Below, piece after piece: positions 53,242-61,513 of a stretch of 64,000 nt of DNA. Source of the DNA: Alphaproteobacteria bacterium (GTDB taxonomy: Bacteria; Pseudomonadota; Alphaproteobacteria; CAAHEQ01; UBA3637); assembly GCA_017962565.1 (NCBI GenBank), contig JAGCVC010000001.1:143119-207118 (forward strand), read 5' to 3'. Under the pieces are notes generated by a model. It was given only the letters and a program-made list of their open reading frames with translations. It was not told the origin of the DNA and ran no database searches. Numbering within the stretch: position 1 is the first letter of the stretch; the number at the start of each line of letters is the position of its first letter. The position numbers and the translations under genes are program-made.

Positions 53242-55398
53242 ATGTCAAAAAAGATGCTTATTGAAGCTACGCATGCGGAAGAAACGCGTGTTGTGGTTTT
53301 GGATGACGCACGTTTGGAAGAATTGGACGTTGAAACATCCACAAAGAAACAGATCAAGGGTAATATTTATCTTGCAAAGGTTGTCCGTGTAGAACCTTCT
53401 TTGCAAGCGGCTTTTGTTGAATATGGCGGAAACCGTCACGGTTTTTTGGCTTTTAATGAAATCCATCCGGATTATTATCAAATCCCGACAGAAGATTTGG
53501 AAAAGCTGAAAAAAGAAATGCAGCAGGAAGCTGATGCTCAAAATCAATCGGAAGAATTTACGGAAAACAAAGATACAAAATCACACGATGATGTTGAAAC
53601 AGTCAGTGAATCGGATAATGATGATGCTCTTTATCGCCCGCGCCGTTTTTCTATGCGCAGATATCGGATTCAAGAAGTAATTCATCATGGTCAAAAAATG
53701 TTGGTACAGGTTACCAAGGAAGAACGCGGTAACAAAGGTGCTGCCATGACGACTTACTTGTCGTTGGCCGGTCGGTACAGCGTGTTGATGCCTAAAAACG
53801 CAAACAGCGGTGGTGTTTCACGTAAAATAGCCAACGTTGCTGACAGAAAGCGTTTGAAAAAAATTGTTGAAAGTTTGCCTGTTTTGGAAGGCCAATCCGT
53901 TATTATTCGTACAGCCGGAAAAGAAAAAACAAAGGCAGAAATCAAACGTGATTTTGATTATTTAAATAAAACTTGGTCAGACATTGTTGAAAAGACAATG
54001 CAATCCATTGCACCGGCTTTAATTCACGAAGAAGCAAATCTGATTAAAAGAACTTTACGTGATGCAATGACGGATGATATTGAAGAAATCATTATTGAAG
54101 GTGAAGAGGCTTACAAAAATGCGAAAGCATTTTTGAAGTTATTGATGCCAAAGCAAGTCAAAAAGATTAAAGAATACAAAAAAGAAATTCCTTTGTTTCA
54201 AGCATACGATATTGAAAAACAAATGGAAGAAATGTTGCAACGTAATGTTAATTTGAAATCGGGCGGTTATTTGGTCATTGATCAAGCGGAAGCTTTGGTT
54301 GCTATTGATGTAAACTCCGGACGTGCAACACGTGAACGTAACATCGAAGAAACAGCATTAAAGACAAACTTGGAAGCGGCCGATGAAGTGGCTCGTCAAA
54401 TGCGTCTTCGCGACTTGGCCGGTTTGGTTGTGATTGACTTTATTGATATGGAAGAACCAAAAAACAACTATGCCGTTGAACGCAGAATGAAAGAAGCGTT
54501 GAAAAAAGATCGTGCACGTATCCAAATGGGACGTATTACGGGCTTTGGTTTGATGGAATTATCTCGTCAACGTTTGCGTTCCAGTTTACTTGAAACAGGA
54601 CATCATATTTGCCCGATGTGTCAAGGAACAGGTTTTGTCCGTTCTGCTCAATCTTGTGCAATGCATGTCTTGCATGTTTTGGAAGAAACCGGTCAACAAC
54701 ACAGAAACCACGCAATCAATATTACAGTTCCTTTGGAAGTGGCTTTATATGTGTTGAATAACAAACGCGACTCGTTGGCACACATTGAAAATCGCTATGA
54801 TGTGACAATTAAAGTCAATGGGGACGATTCAATAATTGCTCCAACCGATTTCAGATTGGAATATAATCAATTGCCAGTTAAAGAAAAAAAAGGATTTTTT
54901 GCGCGCACAATAGAGTCTTTGTTGCCAAATAACAGCAAAGCGGAAGAAGTTTCTGAACCGGTTAAAAAAGAACCTGTTCAAGAAGTAAAGAAAGAAACTG
55001 TTGCTCCTGAAAAGAATAAAAAATCGAAACGTTTGGCAAAAAAACACAAAAAAGATAAAACACCGATGACAACCGGCGAAGAAAAATTTAAGGTTGTTCA
55101 TCAGGAAGCGATGGTTTTGTATGATTCTCATGTAAACAGCCTTGTTCCACAAGAAGAAAAGGGCGAAGTTGTTGCTGTTGAACCGGCAAAAACGCATGTG
55201 GAAGCAGTTGCAAAACCAAAACGCACACGTAAAAAAACAAAAGCAGATTCGCCGAAGAAAAAAGAATCGAAAAAAACCGATTCGACTCCGGCACAGGAAG
55301 CTCCTGTTGCAGTTGAAGAGCCTGTTGTAAAAGAGACAACAGCTGAAGCACCACAAACACAAACGGAAGCCCCTAAAAAAGGGTGGTGGAATAAATAA
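53242..55398 (+). CDS. rne: ribonuclease E/G
   Basis: The 718-residue protein starts MLIEATHAEETRVVVLDD and has an S1 domain with GNIYLAKVVRVEPSLQAAFVEYG and an acidic insert (DDVETVSESDNDD). The DNase-I-like catalytic core has catalytic Asp in VAIDVNSGRATRERN and VVIDFIDM, and the zinc-link CPMCQGTG. The C-terminal 230 residues are Lys/Glu/Pro-rich and disordered, the scaffold for degradosome partners. It initiates mRNA decay and processes rRNA and tRNA precursors. Confidence 0.97.
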   Translation: MSKKMLIEATHAEETRVVVLDDARLEELDVETSTKKQIKGNIYLAKVVRVEPSLQAAFVEYGGNRHGFLAFNEIHPDYYQIPTEDLEKLKKEMQQEADAQNQSEEFTENKDTKSHDDVETVSESDNDDALYRPRRFSMRRYRIQEVIHHGQKMLVQVTKEERGNKGAAMTTYLSLAGRYSVLMPKNANSGGVSRKIANVADRKRLKKIVESLPVLEGQSVIIRTAGKEKTKAEIKRDFDYLNKTWSDIVEKTMQSIAPALIHEEANLIKRTLRDAMTDDIEEIIIEGEEAYKNAKAFLKLLMPKQVKKIKEYKKEIPLFQAYDIEKQMEEMLQRNVNLKSGGYLVIDQAEALVAIDVNSGRATRERNIEETALKTNLEAADEVARQMRLRDLAGLVVIDFIDMEEPKNNYAVERRMKEALKKDRARIQMGRITGFGLMELSRQRLRSSLLETGHHICPMCQGTGFVRSAQSCAMHVLHVLEETGQQHRNHAINITVPLEVALYVLNNKRDSLAHIENRYDVTIKVNGDDSIIAPTDFRLEYNQLPVKEKKGFFARTIESLLPNNSKAEEVSEPVKKEPVQEVKKETVAPEKNKKSKRLAKKHKKDKTPMTTGEEKFKVVHQEAMVLYDSHVNSLVPQEEKGEVVAVEPAKTHVEAVAKPKRTRKKTKADSPKKKESKKTDSTPAQEAPVAVEEPVVKETTAEAPQTQTEAPKKGWWNK

Positions 55399-55415
55399 GC
55401 TTTAGTGCTGAAATT

Positions 55416-55462
55416 AAACCCCGATGATGAAAAGGTTATACCGATTCGGATTTGGGGTTTTT
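55416..55462 (+). terminator. probable rne terminator
   Basis: AAACCCC (55416-55422) pairs with GGGGTTT (55454-55460), followed by TTT. The loop is long (31 bases) but contains CCGATTCGG, which can fold on itself. Confidence 0.6.
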
Positions 55463-55472
55463 ATGTATCTAT

Positions 55473-55612
55473 AAACGAAAATCGGGTTCTTTGAAATGCA
55501 AAGAACCCGCAAAAGGGATGTTTATTATAGGGGGAGAAAAAATCCCTTTTAATGCATGGATTTCAAATAAGGGAGAAACAATCCATGTTACAACATAAAG
55601 TATGTCGTATAG
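55473..55612 (-). ncRNA. candidate small RNA with three hairpins and anti-SD loops
   Basis: Reading the minus strand from the promoter at 55619-55646, an RNA of about 140 bases would have hairpin A (CATGGATT 55587-55580 with AATCCATG 55562-55555), hairpin B (AAAAGGGAT with ATCCCTTTT, 55550-55511), and hairpin C, a perfect 11-bp stem CGGGTTCTTTG (55509-55499) with CAAAGAACCCG (55493-55483), followed by ATTTTCGTTT as terminator. The loops of A and B both carry UUUCUCCC, complementary to Shine-Dalgarno sequences. No reading frame fits here. It resembles in plan the alphaproteobacterial sRNAs with exposed CUCC loops, but I do not recognise a named family. Confidence 0.6.
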
Positions 55613-55618
55613 TAATGG

Positions 55619-55646
55619 ATAATAACAGAAAAAATTTTTTTGTCAA
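55619..55646 (-). promoter_or_regulatory. promoter of the candidate sRNA
   Basis: Minus strand TTGACA (55646-55641), 16 bases, TATTAT (55624-55619) preceded by TGT, an extended -10. It lies 18 bases beyond the end of ispH and points into a region with no gene on that strand. Confidence 0.65.
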
Positions 55647-55663
55647 GTGTTTTTAATAAAAAA

Positions 55664-56482
55664 TTAATATCTTTTTAAAAAGTCAAGGATTTCTGCCACA
55701 ATCCGCTCGGGTGCAGAGGCTGCTGCAGTGATGGCAATTGTGTCCGGAAAGGACATATTTTTTAAATCTTCAACTGTTTCTACCAATACGGAATCGGCTC
55801 CGGCGCTTTTTGCAACTTCAACCAGCCGATTCGCATTAGATGATTTTTTATCACCGACAACAATAATCAATTGATTTGTTAAGGCGGCCTGTTTAACGGC
55901 TTTTTGACGTTCTTGTGTGGCCATACAAACACCGTTTTGAAATAAAATGTTTTTATATTTTTTTTGTAATGCTAATACAATTTGTTGTGTATCATCCACA
56001 CTTAAGGTTGTTTGAGTTGCGACTCCGACACAATCAAAATTTGGTAAGGCATCAACGTCTTTTTCATTACTGATAATAAAAGCTTTTTGTTTTAATTGTC
56101 CTAACAGCCCGATAATTTCGGCATGGCTGGCTTTACCTATTAAAATAACGGGAATGCCTTTTGCTTCTAATTCTTGAACCCAACGATGATTTTTTTTAAC
56201 AAAAGGACAGGTTGTATCCGTAACAGTAAAATTTTGACGTGCCTTTTTTTCAATTTCTTTGGTAACTCCGTGAGCCGATAAAACCAAATGTGCTTTGGGT
56301 GGTACCTGATCCAAATTTTCCACAAAGCAAACACCTTTTTGCTGATAGTCACCGACAATTTGTTTGTTATGAACAATTTCATGTAAAACGTACGGGTGTT
56401 CCGGCAACAAATCATCTAACATTTTTAACGCCCGACAAACACCAAAGCAAAAACCGCGTGGTTCAATTAATGTTATTTTCAT
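55664..56482 (-). CDS. ispH: 4-hydroxy-3-methylbut-2-enyl diphosphate reductase IspH
   Basis: The 272-residue protein has the three Fe-S cysteines (EPRGFCFGVCRA, DTTCPFVKK, NGVCMATQER) and the substrate His in HEIVHNKQIV, SAHGVTKE and GKASHAEIIG. At 272 residues it is shorter than most IspH (about 310) because the C-terminus stops soon after ITAAASAPERIV. It makes IPP and DMAPP in the MEP pathway. It overlaps miaA, which uses DMAPP, by four bases. Confidence 0.96.
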   Translation of the reverse strand: MKITLIEPRGFCFGVCRALKMLDDLLPEHPYVLHEIVHNKQIVGDYQQKGVCFVENLDQVPPKAHLVLSAHGVTKEIEKKARQNFTVTDTTCPFVKKNHRWVQELEAKGIPVILIGKASHAEIIGLLGQLKQKAFIISNEKDVDALPNFDCVGVATQTTLSVDDTQQIVLALQKKYKNILFQNGVCMATQERQKAVKQAALTNQLIIVVGDKKSSNANRLVEVAKSAGADSVLVETVEDLKNMSFPDTIAITAAASAPERIVAEILDFLKRY

Positions 56483-57330
56483 TTCAGATCCTTTGGTAAC
56501 TTGGGCTCGCTTAATAAAAGGTCAGTTTTTAATTGATGGCGGAACCATGTCATTTGCCTTTTTGCATAATTACGCGTTTGTTGTTTGGCGTGATCAATTG
56601 CTTTTTCCAAAGATTGTCGCGCTTCAATAAAATCGATTAAATCTTTAACACCAAGAGCTTGAAAAACACCGCCGGTTTTATTGGGATTTTTTTGCAATAA
56701 ATCAATAACTTGGTGCAAAGCGCCTTTTTCCAGCATCTGTTCAAATCTGTAATTACATTGTGAATACAATTTTTCTCTGTCCGGTAAGACGTTTATTATA
56801 AAGAATTCTACATCTTTTAAAACAGGTGTCTTAGGCTGATTATACCACCATTCTAGTGGTTTTCCGGTCGCTTTCAAAACCTCTGCTGCCCGCATTAATC
56901 TTTGCGGGTCTGTTAATTTAGCATCCGGGACGATTGATTTTAATTCTTCAACCGTCATTTGACGAACTTTTTGCCGGATTTCATCGGGAATATCGGGAAT
57001 AGGGGAAAGCCCTTCAATTAAAGTTTTAATATAAAGTCCTGTTCCGCCGACAAAAATGGGTGTGTCAATCGAATCTACCAAAGCAGGCAACCGTTGCAAC
57101 CAATCATGTGCGTTGCTGACAGCAAAAGCATCCAAATAACCGAATAAGTGATGCGGAATATCTTTTGTTTCTTCGGGGCTTGGACGCGCCGTCAACAAAG
57201 GAACATCTTCATAAACTTGAATAGAATCAGCGTTGATAATTTGTCCGTTTGTGCGATATGCCAAATCTAAACTCAATCGAGTTTTTCCGGAAGCCGTTGG
57301 ACCGGCAATAATGTAAATTTTCTTCTTCAT
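56479..57330 (-). CDS. miaA: tRNA dimethylallyltransferase MiaA
   Basis: The 283-residue protein has the P-loop GPTASGKT (10-17), then INADSIQVYEDV, FVGGTGLYIKTLIEG and the C-terminal QTRNYAKRQMTWFRHQ. It transfers dimethylallyl from DMAPP to A37 of tRNAs. Cotranscription with ispH joins supply and use of DMAPP. It is divergent from the LeuS-like gene with a gap of 58 bases. Confidence 0.97.
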   Translation of the reverse strand: MKKKIYIIAGPTASGKTRLSLDLAYRTNGQIINADSIQVYEDVPLLTARPSPEETKDIPHHLFGYLDAFAVSNAHDWLQRLPALVDSIDTPIFVGGTGLYIKTLIEGLSPIPDIPDEIRQKVRQMTVEELKSIVPDAKLTDPQRLMRAAEVLKATGKPLEWWYNQPKTPVLKDVEFFIINVLPDREKLYSQCNYRFEQMLEKGALHQVIDLLQKNPNKTGGVFQALGVKDLIDFIEARQSLEKAIDHAKQQTRNYAKRQMTWFRHQLKTDLLLSEPKLPKDLK

Positions 57331-57388
57331 AGGCTCAAAATAACGCTTTTTCCTTTATAAAAAGTTAAAAGTATGCTATATAAAGGCC

Positions 57389-58156
57389 ATGACTGAAAGA
57401 TATGCTTTTCGATATACTGAATTTTTAATTGGGCAAAGGGAAAAAAACAAAGTATTTGCCGATTTGAAAGGCGATAATCCTTTAACAGCAGATATTTGTG
57501 CACGATTTAAAGGTTTACCTTTTGCAGATGGTGAAGCCCCTTTGGCACAGTTTGGAATTCGTGTTTTGCAAGATGATAAATCCTTGCAAGCTTTGTCGGA
57601 TGATGTTGCCGATTATGGTGCAGATGCTTTAAGAACGGTTTTATTAGAAAGCAAAATACCTTTATCACACAATCAAAAAGTGGCCGGTTGGCGTTTGGCT
57701 GATAAAGTATGGCATATTTTAAAGCAAACCGATTTAGGCAATTCAAACAATTGGGACGCGCCGGATTTTTATCCCGTTATTAACGCATTACAAAATCAGA
57801 ATTGGAAAGAAGCATGGCTTTGCCTAAAAACGGTTTTAAATATGGACAAAGTTCCCGCCGGTGTGGCTTTTGGTGTATATCCTTTTATGCCGCATTTAGT
57901 ACAAAGTTTGTATCCGGATATTCATTTAAAAATGTATGATTTTTTTGACTTCATTCAGCATAAAAAATTGCCACCTTGCTATTTTGTTGAAATTAACGGA
58001 AAGCGTATTTGTGATTTTTATCCGTCAGATAAAGAAGATTTTGAAAAAATTCAAAAAGAAGCCTTGTCTTTTCCTTTGGTTCAAAATAAAATAAAAGACA
58101 AAGAAATTCAAAAGGTAATAAACATTTCTGGAAAGGGTTTAAATTTTGTTGTTTAG
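57389..58156 (+). CDS. LeuS-derived protein lacking the catalytic and editing domains
   Basis: The 255-residue protein looks like a leucyl-tRNA synthetase from which the middle was lost. Residues 4-25 (RYAFRYTEFLIGQREKNKVF) have the pattern of the LeuS N-terminus (RYxFxxxExxxQxxxxxxKVF). From about residue 75, DYGADALRTVLLES matches the anticodon-binding domain start after KMSKS in LeuS. The C-terminal 55 residues (VEINGKRICDF ... VINISGKGLNFVV) match the LeuS C-terminal domain. HIGH, the CP1 editing domain and KMSKS are absent. The gene stands where alphaproteobacteria carry leuS, upstream of lptE-holA, and is translated in overlap with lptE. It is an intact frame, so not an obvious pseudogene. 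Confidence 0.7.
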   Translation: MTERYAFRYTEFLIGQREKNKVFADLKGDNPLTADICARFKGLPFADGEAPLAQFGIRVLQDDKSLQALSDDVADYGADALRTVLLESKIPLSHNQKVAGWRLADKVWHILKQTDLGNSNNWDAPDFYPVINALQNQNWKEAWLCLKTVLNMDKVPAGVAFGVYPFMPHLVQSLYPDIHLKMYDFFDFIQHKKLPPCYFVEINGKRICDFYPSDKEDFEKIQKEALSFPLVQNKIKDKEIQKVINISGKGLNFVV

Positions 58157-58646
58157 AAAATATTTGGTTGCATTAATGGTTTTGTTTTTGGCATCTTGTG
58201 GTTGGACACCTGTTTATTATAGCAATTCTTCCGACAAAAGCGTGCAGACGGAAAAAATTGATATTTTACCCATTCCGGAAGAAACGGGTCGTTTTTTAAA
58301 ATCTAAATTAGAAGATCTGCTCAATCCCGAAAAAGAAGATGTAAAAAAAGAATATACTTTGCAAATTATTTTAAAAGAAAGAATTGATTCTGATCAAGGT
58401 ATTTTGGGCGATAATACGGCAACGCGTGCTACTATGCGATTGGACGCTCAAATCATATTAAGAAAGAACGGAAAAGAATTATTAAATACAAACACATTTG
58501 CTGTTTCCAGTTACAACATTTTAATGTTGCCATATCCGACCGTGACAACGGAAGATACAACACGCCATCGCTTATTGGAAGCATTAGCAGATCAAATTGC
58601 AACACGTGTAACGGTCTATTTTAAAAAGCATCAGGACAATCAATGA
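58146..58646 (+). CDS. lptE: LPS assembly lipoprotein LptE
   Basis: The start is TTG 58146 or 58149, needed for a complete lipoprotein signal (LFRKYLVALMVLFLASC, lipobox LASC). The 166-residue protein has the LptE pattern with GWTPVYY and IDILPIPEETGRFLKSKLEDLL, then a strand-rich body. It plugs LptD in the outer membrane and so implies LPS. It overlaps the LeuS-like gene by 11 bases and holA by four. Confidence 0.88.
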   Translation: MLFRKYLVALMVLFLASCGWTPVYYSNSSDKSVQTEKIDILPIPEETGRFLKSKLEDLLNPEKEDVKKEYTLQIILKERIDSDQGILGDNTATRATMRLDAQIILRKNGKELLNTNTFAVSSYNILMLPYPTVTTEDTTRHRLLEALADQIATRVTVYFKKHQDNQ

Positions 58647-59677
58647 AAATCAAAGCCGGACAATTAAATGATAGCATTTCAAAAGCATCCAAAAATGTGT
58701 ATGCTTACTTATTCTACGGTTCGGATTTGGGTGCAATTCAAGATAATGCCAAACAAGTTATAGCAGCTTGTCAAAAAAAAGATCCGAATTTGGAAGTTAA
58801 TGTTTTAACGGCTGATTTATTAAAAGAAAATCCGATGCGTTTGAAAGAAGAAGCCGCCAGCGAATCTTTGTTTGCAAGTAAACGTATTTTATGGCTTAAA
58901 AATCCACCGGATAATTTGTTAAACGAATTGGATGATTATTTAACAAATGCAACTTTAGATACGCCGATTTTAATTATTACTTCCGATACTTTTAATACCA
59001 AATCCAAAACGGTAAATTTATTAGGTGAATCACCCGTTGCCGTGGCTTTGGGCAGTTATTTGCAAGAAGGTGCAGATTTGCGTCAAACAATACAAAGTGT
59101 TTTATCAAACGGCGGATATACAATTATGCCGGATGCAATGGCTTTTTTATCTGAATCATTAGGGGCAGATAAGGGGGCAACCTTATCGGAATTGTCAAAG
59201 TTAATGCTTTATAAAGGTGAAGAAAAGCAAATTACATTGGATGATGCACAAGCTTGTTTTGCAGGCAGCGCACCTGCTTCAACAGACGAATTATTAATGG
59301 CCGCATTGTCCGGGGATGCTAAAACAACACAAAAAAAGATGACTTTGCTTGTACAGGAAGGAACAACTTCTGTTGCCATTATACGTGCCTTTTTGATGAA
59401 AATAAACCAATTGTTGCGTGTTCAAGGGTGGATTGCTCAAGGCATGGGTGTAGATGAAGCCATCAAAAAAACACCGCCTTTTATATCATTTAAATACGCA
59501 AATTTATGGAAGCAAATTGTTTTGTCTTGGCCGACATCTTTTACAATAGAAGCACAAAGAATGGCCATAGAAGCCGAAAAAAACAGCAAATCCGGATTAC
59601 CGGATAATTTGGTTTTATCACGCTTTACCGCCTCTATTTGTCAAGGCGGCAAAAAATTTTGCAGATTAAATCGTTAA
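58643..59677 (+). CDS. holA: DNA polymerase III delta subunit
   Basis: The 344-residue protein begins with AYLFYGSDLGAIQDNAKQV, followed by the AAA+-like clamp-loader fold without Walker A (FASKRILWLKNPP, LIITSDTFNTKSKTV). Domain III includes ASTDELLMAALSGDAKTTQKK. It opens the beta clamp in the clamp loader. The order LeuS-like-lptE-holA is the alphaproteobacterial arrangement. Confidence 0.92.
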   Translation: MKIKAGQLNDSISKASKNVYAYLFYGSDLGAIQDNAKQVIAACQKKDPNLEVNVLTADLLKENPMRLKEEAASESLFASKRILWLKNPPDNLLNELDDYLTNATLDTPILIITSDTFNTKSKTVNLLGESPVAVALGSYLQEGADLRQTIQSVLSNGGYTIMPDAMAFLSESLGADKGATLSELSKLMLYKGEEKQITLDDAQACFAGSAPASTDELLMAALSGDAKTTQKKMTLLVQEGTTSVAIIRAFLMKINQLLRVQGWIAQGMGVDEAIKKTPPFISFKYANLWKQIVLSWPTSFTIEAQRMAIEAEKNSKSGLPDNLVLSRFTASICQGGKKFCRLNR

Positions 59678-59679
59678 AA

Positions 59680-60663
59680 TCAATGCTTATTTAACATCTG
59701 TTTTTTGTAAACATTCCAAGTTGTTTGAATAATGTTTTCCAAACTGCTGTGTTCAGCTTCCCAACCCAAAATTTCTTTGGCTTTTTTGGCTGATGCTTCT
59801 ACAACATCCGGATCACCCGGACGGCGTGAATCAAAAGCCGTTGTTATTTTATGACCTATAACTTCTTCGGTTTTTTGTACCATTTCCATTACGGAAATGC
59901 CTTTACCCGTTCCCAAATTAATGGAATCACTTTTTCCACCGTCATTCAGATATTGTAAAGCCTTCCAGTGTCCGGTAGCCAAGTCTGTAACATGGATATA
60001 ATCGCGAATACATGTTCCGTCCGGCGTATCATAATCATTTCCGAAAATATTTAAAATCGAACGTTTTTTGCAAGCAACTTCCATAACAATCGGTAACAGA
60101 TTTTGTGAATTTTTTTCCAATCCTTTGATATCTCCGTCAGCATCGTATCCGACAGCATTAAAATAACGCAAGGCAACAAAACGAATGCCTTTCAACCTAT
60201 CATACCACTCCAACAAGCGTTCCGTTTCCAATTTTGTAAAACCGTAAAAACTTAAAGGATTAAGCGGATGTTTTTCATCCATTGGCAAATAAGACGGAGT
60301 ACCGTAAACAGCTGCCGATGAAGAAAAAATAATTTTTTTAACACTGCATTCTGCCATCGTATTTAATACATTAATAACACCGATTAAATTTGTATTGGCA
60401 TATTTTGCCGGATTTTGCATGGATTCTCCAACCGCTTTTTTACCGGCAAGAAAGATAACTGCATCAACGTTTTGACACATAGCACGTCCCAAAGCATCTG
60501 TGTCTAAGATAGTCCCTTTGATAAAGTGGGCAGATGGAAATAAATTGATTTCCTGTCCGGTTGATAAATCATCAAAAACCGTTACTTTTACATTATTTTT
60601 CAACAATTCTTTTACTACATGAGACCCGATATATCCGGCTCCGCCGATGACTAAAACGTGCAT
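59680..60663 (-). CDS. galE: UDP-glucose 4-epimerase
   Basis: The start is ATG 60663 (MHVLVIGGAGYIGSH) behind AGAAAGGG; the ATG at 60708 adds 15 residues without support. The 327-residue protein is an extended SDR with GGAGYIGSH, the FDDLSTG region, the catalytic FSSSAAVYG and YGFTK (YxxxK), and GTCIRDYIHVTDLA. It interconverts UDP-glucose and UDP-galactose for LPS or other glycans. It converges with holA. Confidence 0.93.
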   Translation of the reverse strand: MHVLVIGGAGYIGSHVVKELLKNNVKVTVFDDLSTGQEINLFPSAHFIKGTILDTDALGRAMCQNVDAVIFLAGKKAVGESMQNPAKYANTNLIGVINVLNTMAECSVKKIIFSSSAAVYGTPSYLPMDEKHPLNPLSFYGFTKLETERLLEWYDRLKGIRFVALRYFNAVGYDADGDIKGLEKNSQNLLPIVMEVACKKRSILNIFGNDYDTPDGTCIRDYIHVTDLATGHWKALQYLNDGGKSDSINLGTGKGISVMEMVQKTEEVIGHKITTAFDSRRPGDPDVVEASAKKAKEILGWEAEHSSLENIIQTTWNVYKKQMLNKH

Positions 60664-60771
60664 ATTCTTTCCCTTTCTGTTGTTTGCCACTTTTTTTAAT
60701 ATAAACATAAAAAAAATAAAAATCTATACTTTTTTATTACTTTGAGCTAGTCTTGTTTTAAAGAGGAAAAA

Positions 60772-61461
60772 ATGAAGAAACTTTCAATCAATCAAGATGT
60801 TTTAAAAATAGCGGCTTTGCTGTTGATGACAGTAGATCATGTTGGTATGTTTTTTTCCTCATCTTTATGCGCCCAAACATGTCGTTTAATAGGTCGCGCC
60901 AGTTATCCCCTTTTTGCATACTTATTGATGATGAATTTGGCAAAATATCAAATTTTTGATAAGTATTTAAAAAGATTAGGATTTTTTGGAATAATCACGT
61001 TTTTTTTATGTATACCGATACAATTTATTTTTAAAGTTCCCGTTACTTTTAACATTTTGTTGGGGTTTTGGCTTGTTGTCGCAGCCTTATGCTTTTATCA
61101 CAAAATAGAAAAATTGAAATGCAATAAATTCTTACAATTACTTTTGTTTTCTCCGCTCTTTATTTTGTGTGCGGTAGCCGCCATACCTTTTGCATATAAT
61201 TTTTTAGGATTTTTGTTTTGTTTTTGCTTATATTTCTACTTTTTGAAAAAAACACCGGATTGGTTGATTTTAAGTCTGTTGCTTTCCTATTTAATTAATT
61301 TTGATTTTTGCGGTCCGATTATATCATTACTCGTAACAGCATTTTTGTTGTTGGGAATACAAATTAAATCAAAGCCGCGTTTGTTGCATCATTGGTGGTT
61401 TTTCTATGTGTATTATCCCGCGCATATCGTTGTATTAGCATTGATAGCGTATTTTCTTTAA
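60772..61461 (+). CDS. TraX family membrane protein
   Basis: The 229-residue protein has about eight membrane helices and the TraX signature LKIAALLLMTVDHVGMFF and RLIGRASYPLFAYLLMMN. F-plasmid TraX acetylates the N-terminus of pilin; most chromosomal relatives have unknown acyl-acceptors. A link to the pilin at 47272 would be speculation. No conjugation genes are near. Confidence 0.82.
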   Translation: MKKLSINQDVLKIAALLLMTVDHVGMFFSSSLCAQTCRLIGRASYPLFAYLLMMNLAKYQIFDKYLKRLGFFGIITFFLCIPIQFIFKVPVTFNILLGFWLVVAALCFYHKIEKLKCNKFLQLLLFSPLFILCAVAAIPFAYNFLGFLFCFCLYFYFLKKTPDWLILSLLLSYLINFDFCGPIISLLVTAFLLLGIQIKSKPRLLHHWWFFYVYYPAHIVVLALIAYFL

Positions 61462-61513
61462 TTGTTGATAAAAGTCGCCGGAATGCCTATCTTCCCTTAA
61501 AAAAGGAGGATAA

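Noticed and set aside
53102-53392. Independent 96-residue protein in front of rne
   Set aside because: It has a good SD but low-complexity, Lys/Leu-rich content and overlaps rne for 151 bases in another frame. It is kept only as a possible leader frame.
54829-55362. Minus-strand frames opposite the rne C-terminus (Cys/Phe-rich)
   Set aside because: They are shadows of the Lys/Glu-rich coding strand; no SD or promoter.
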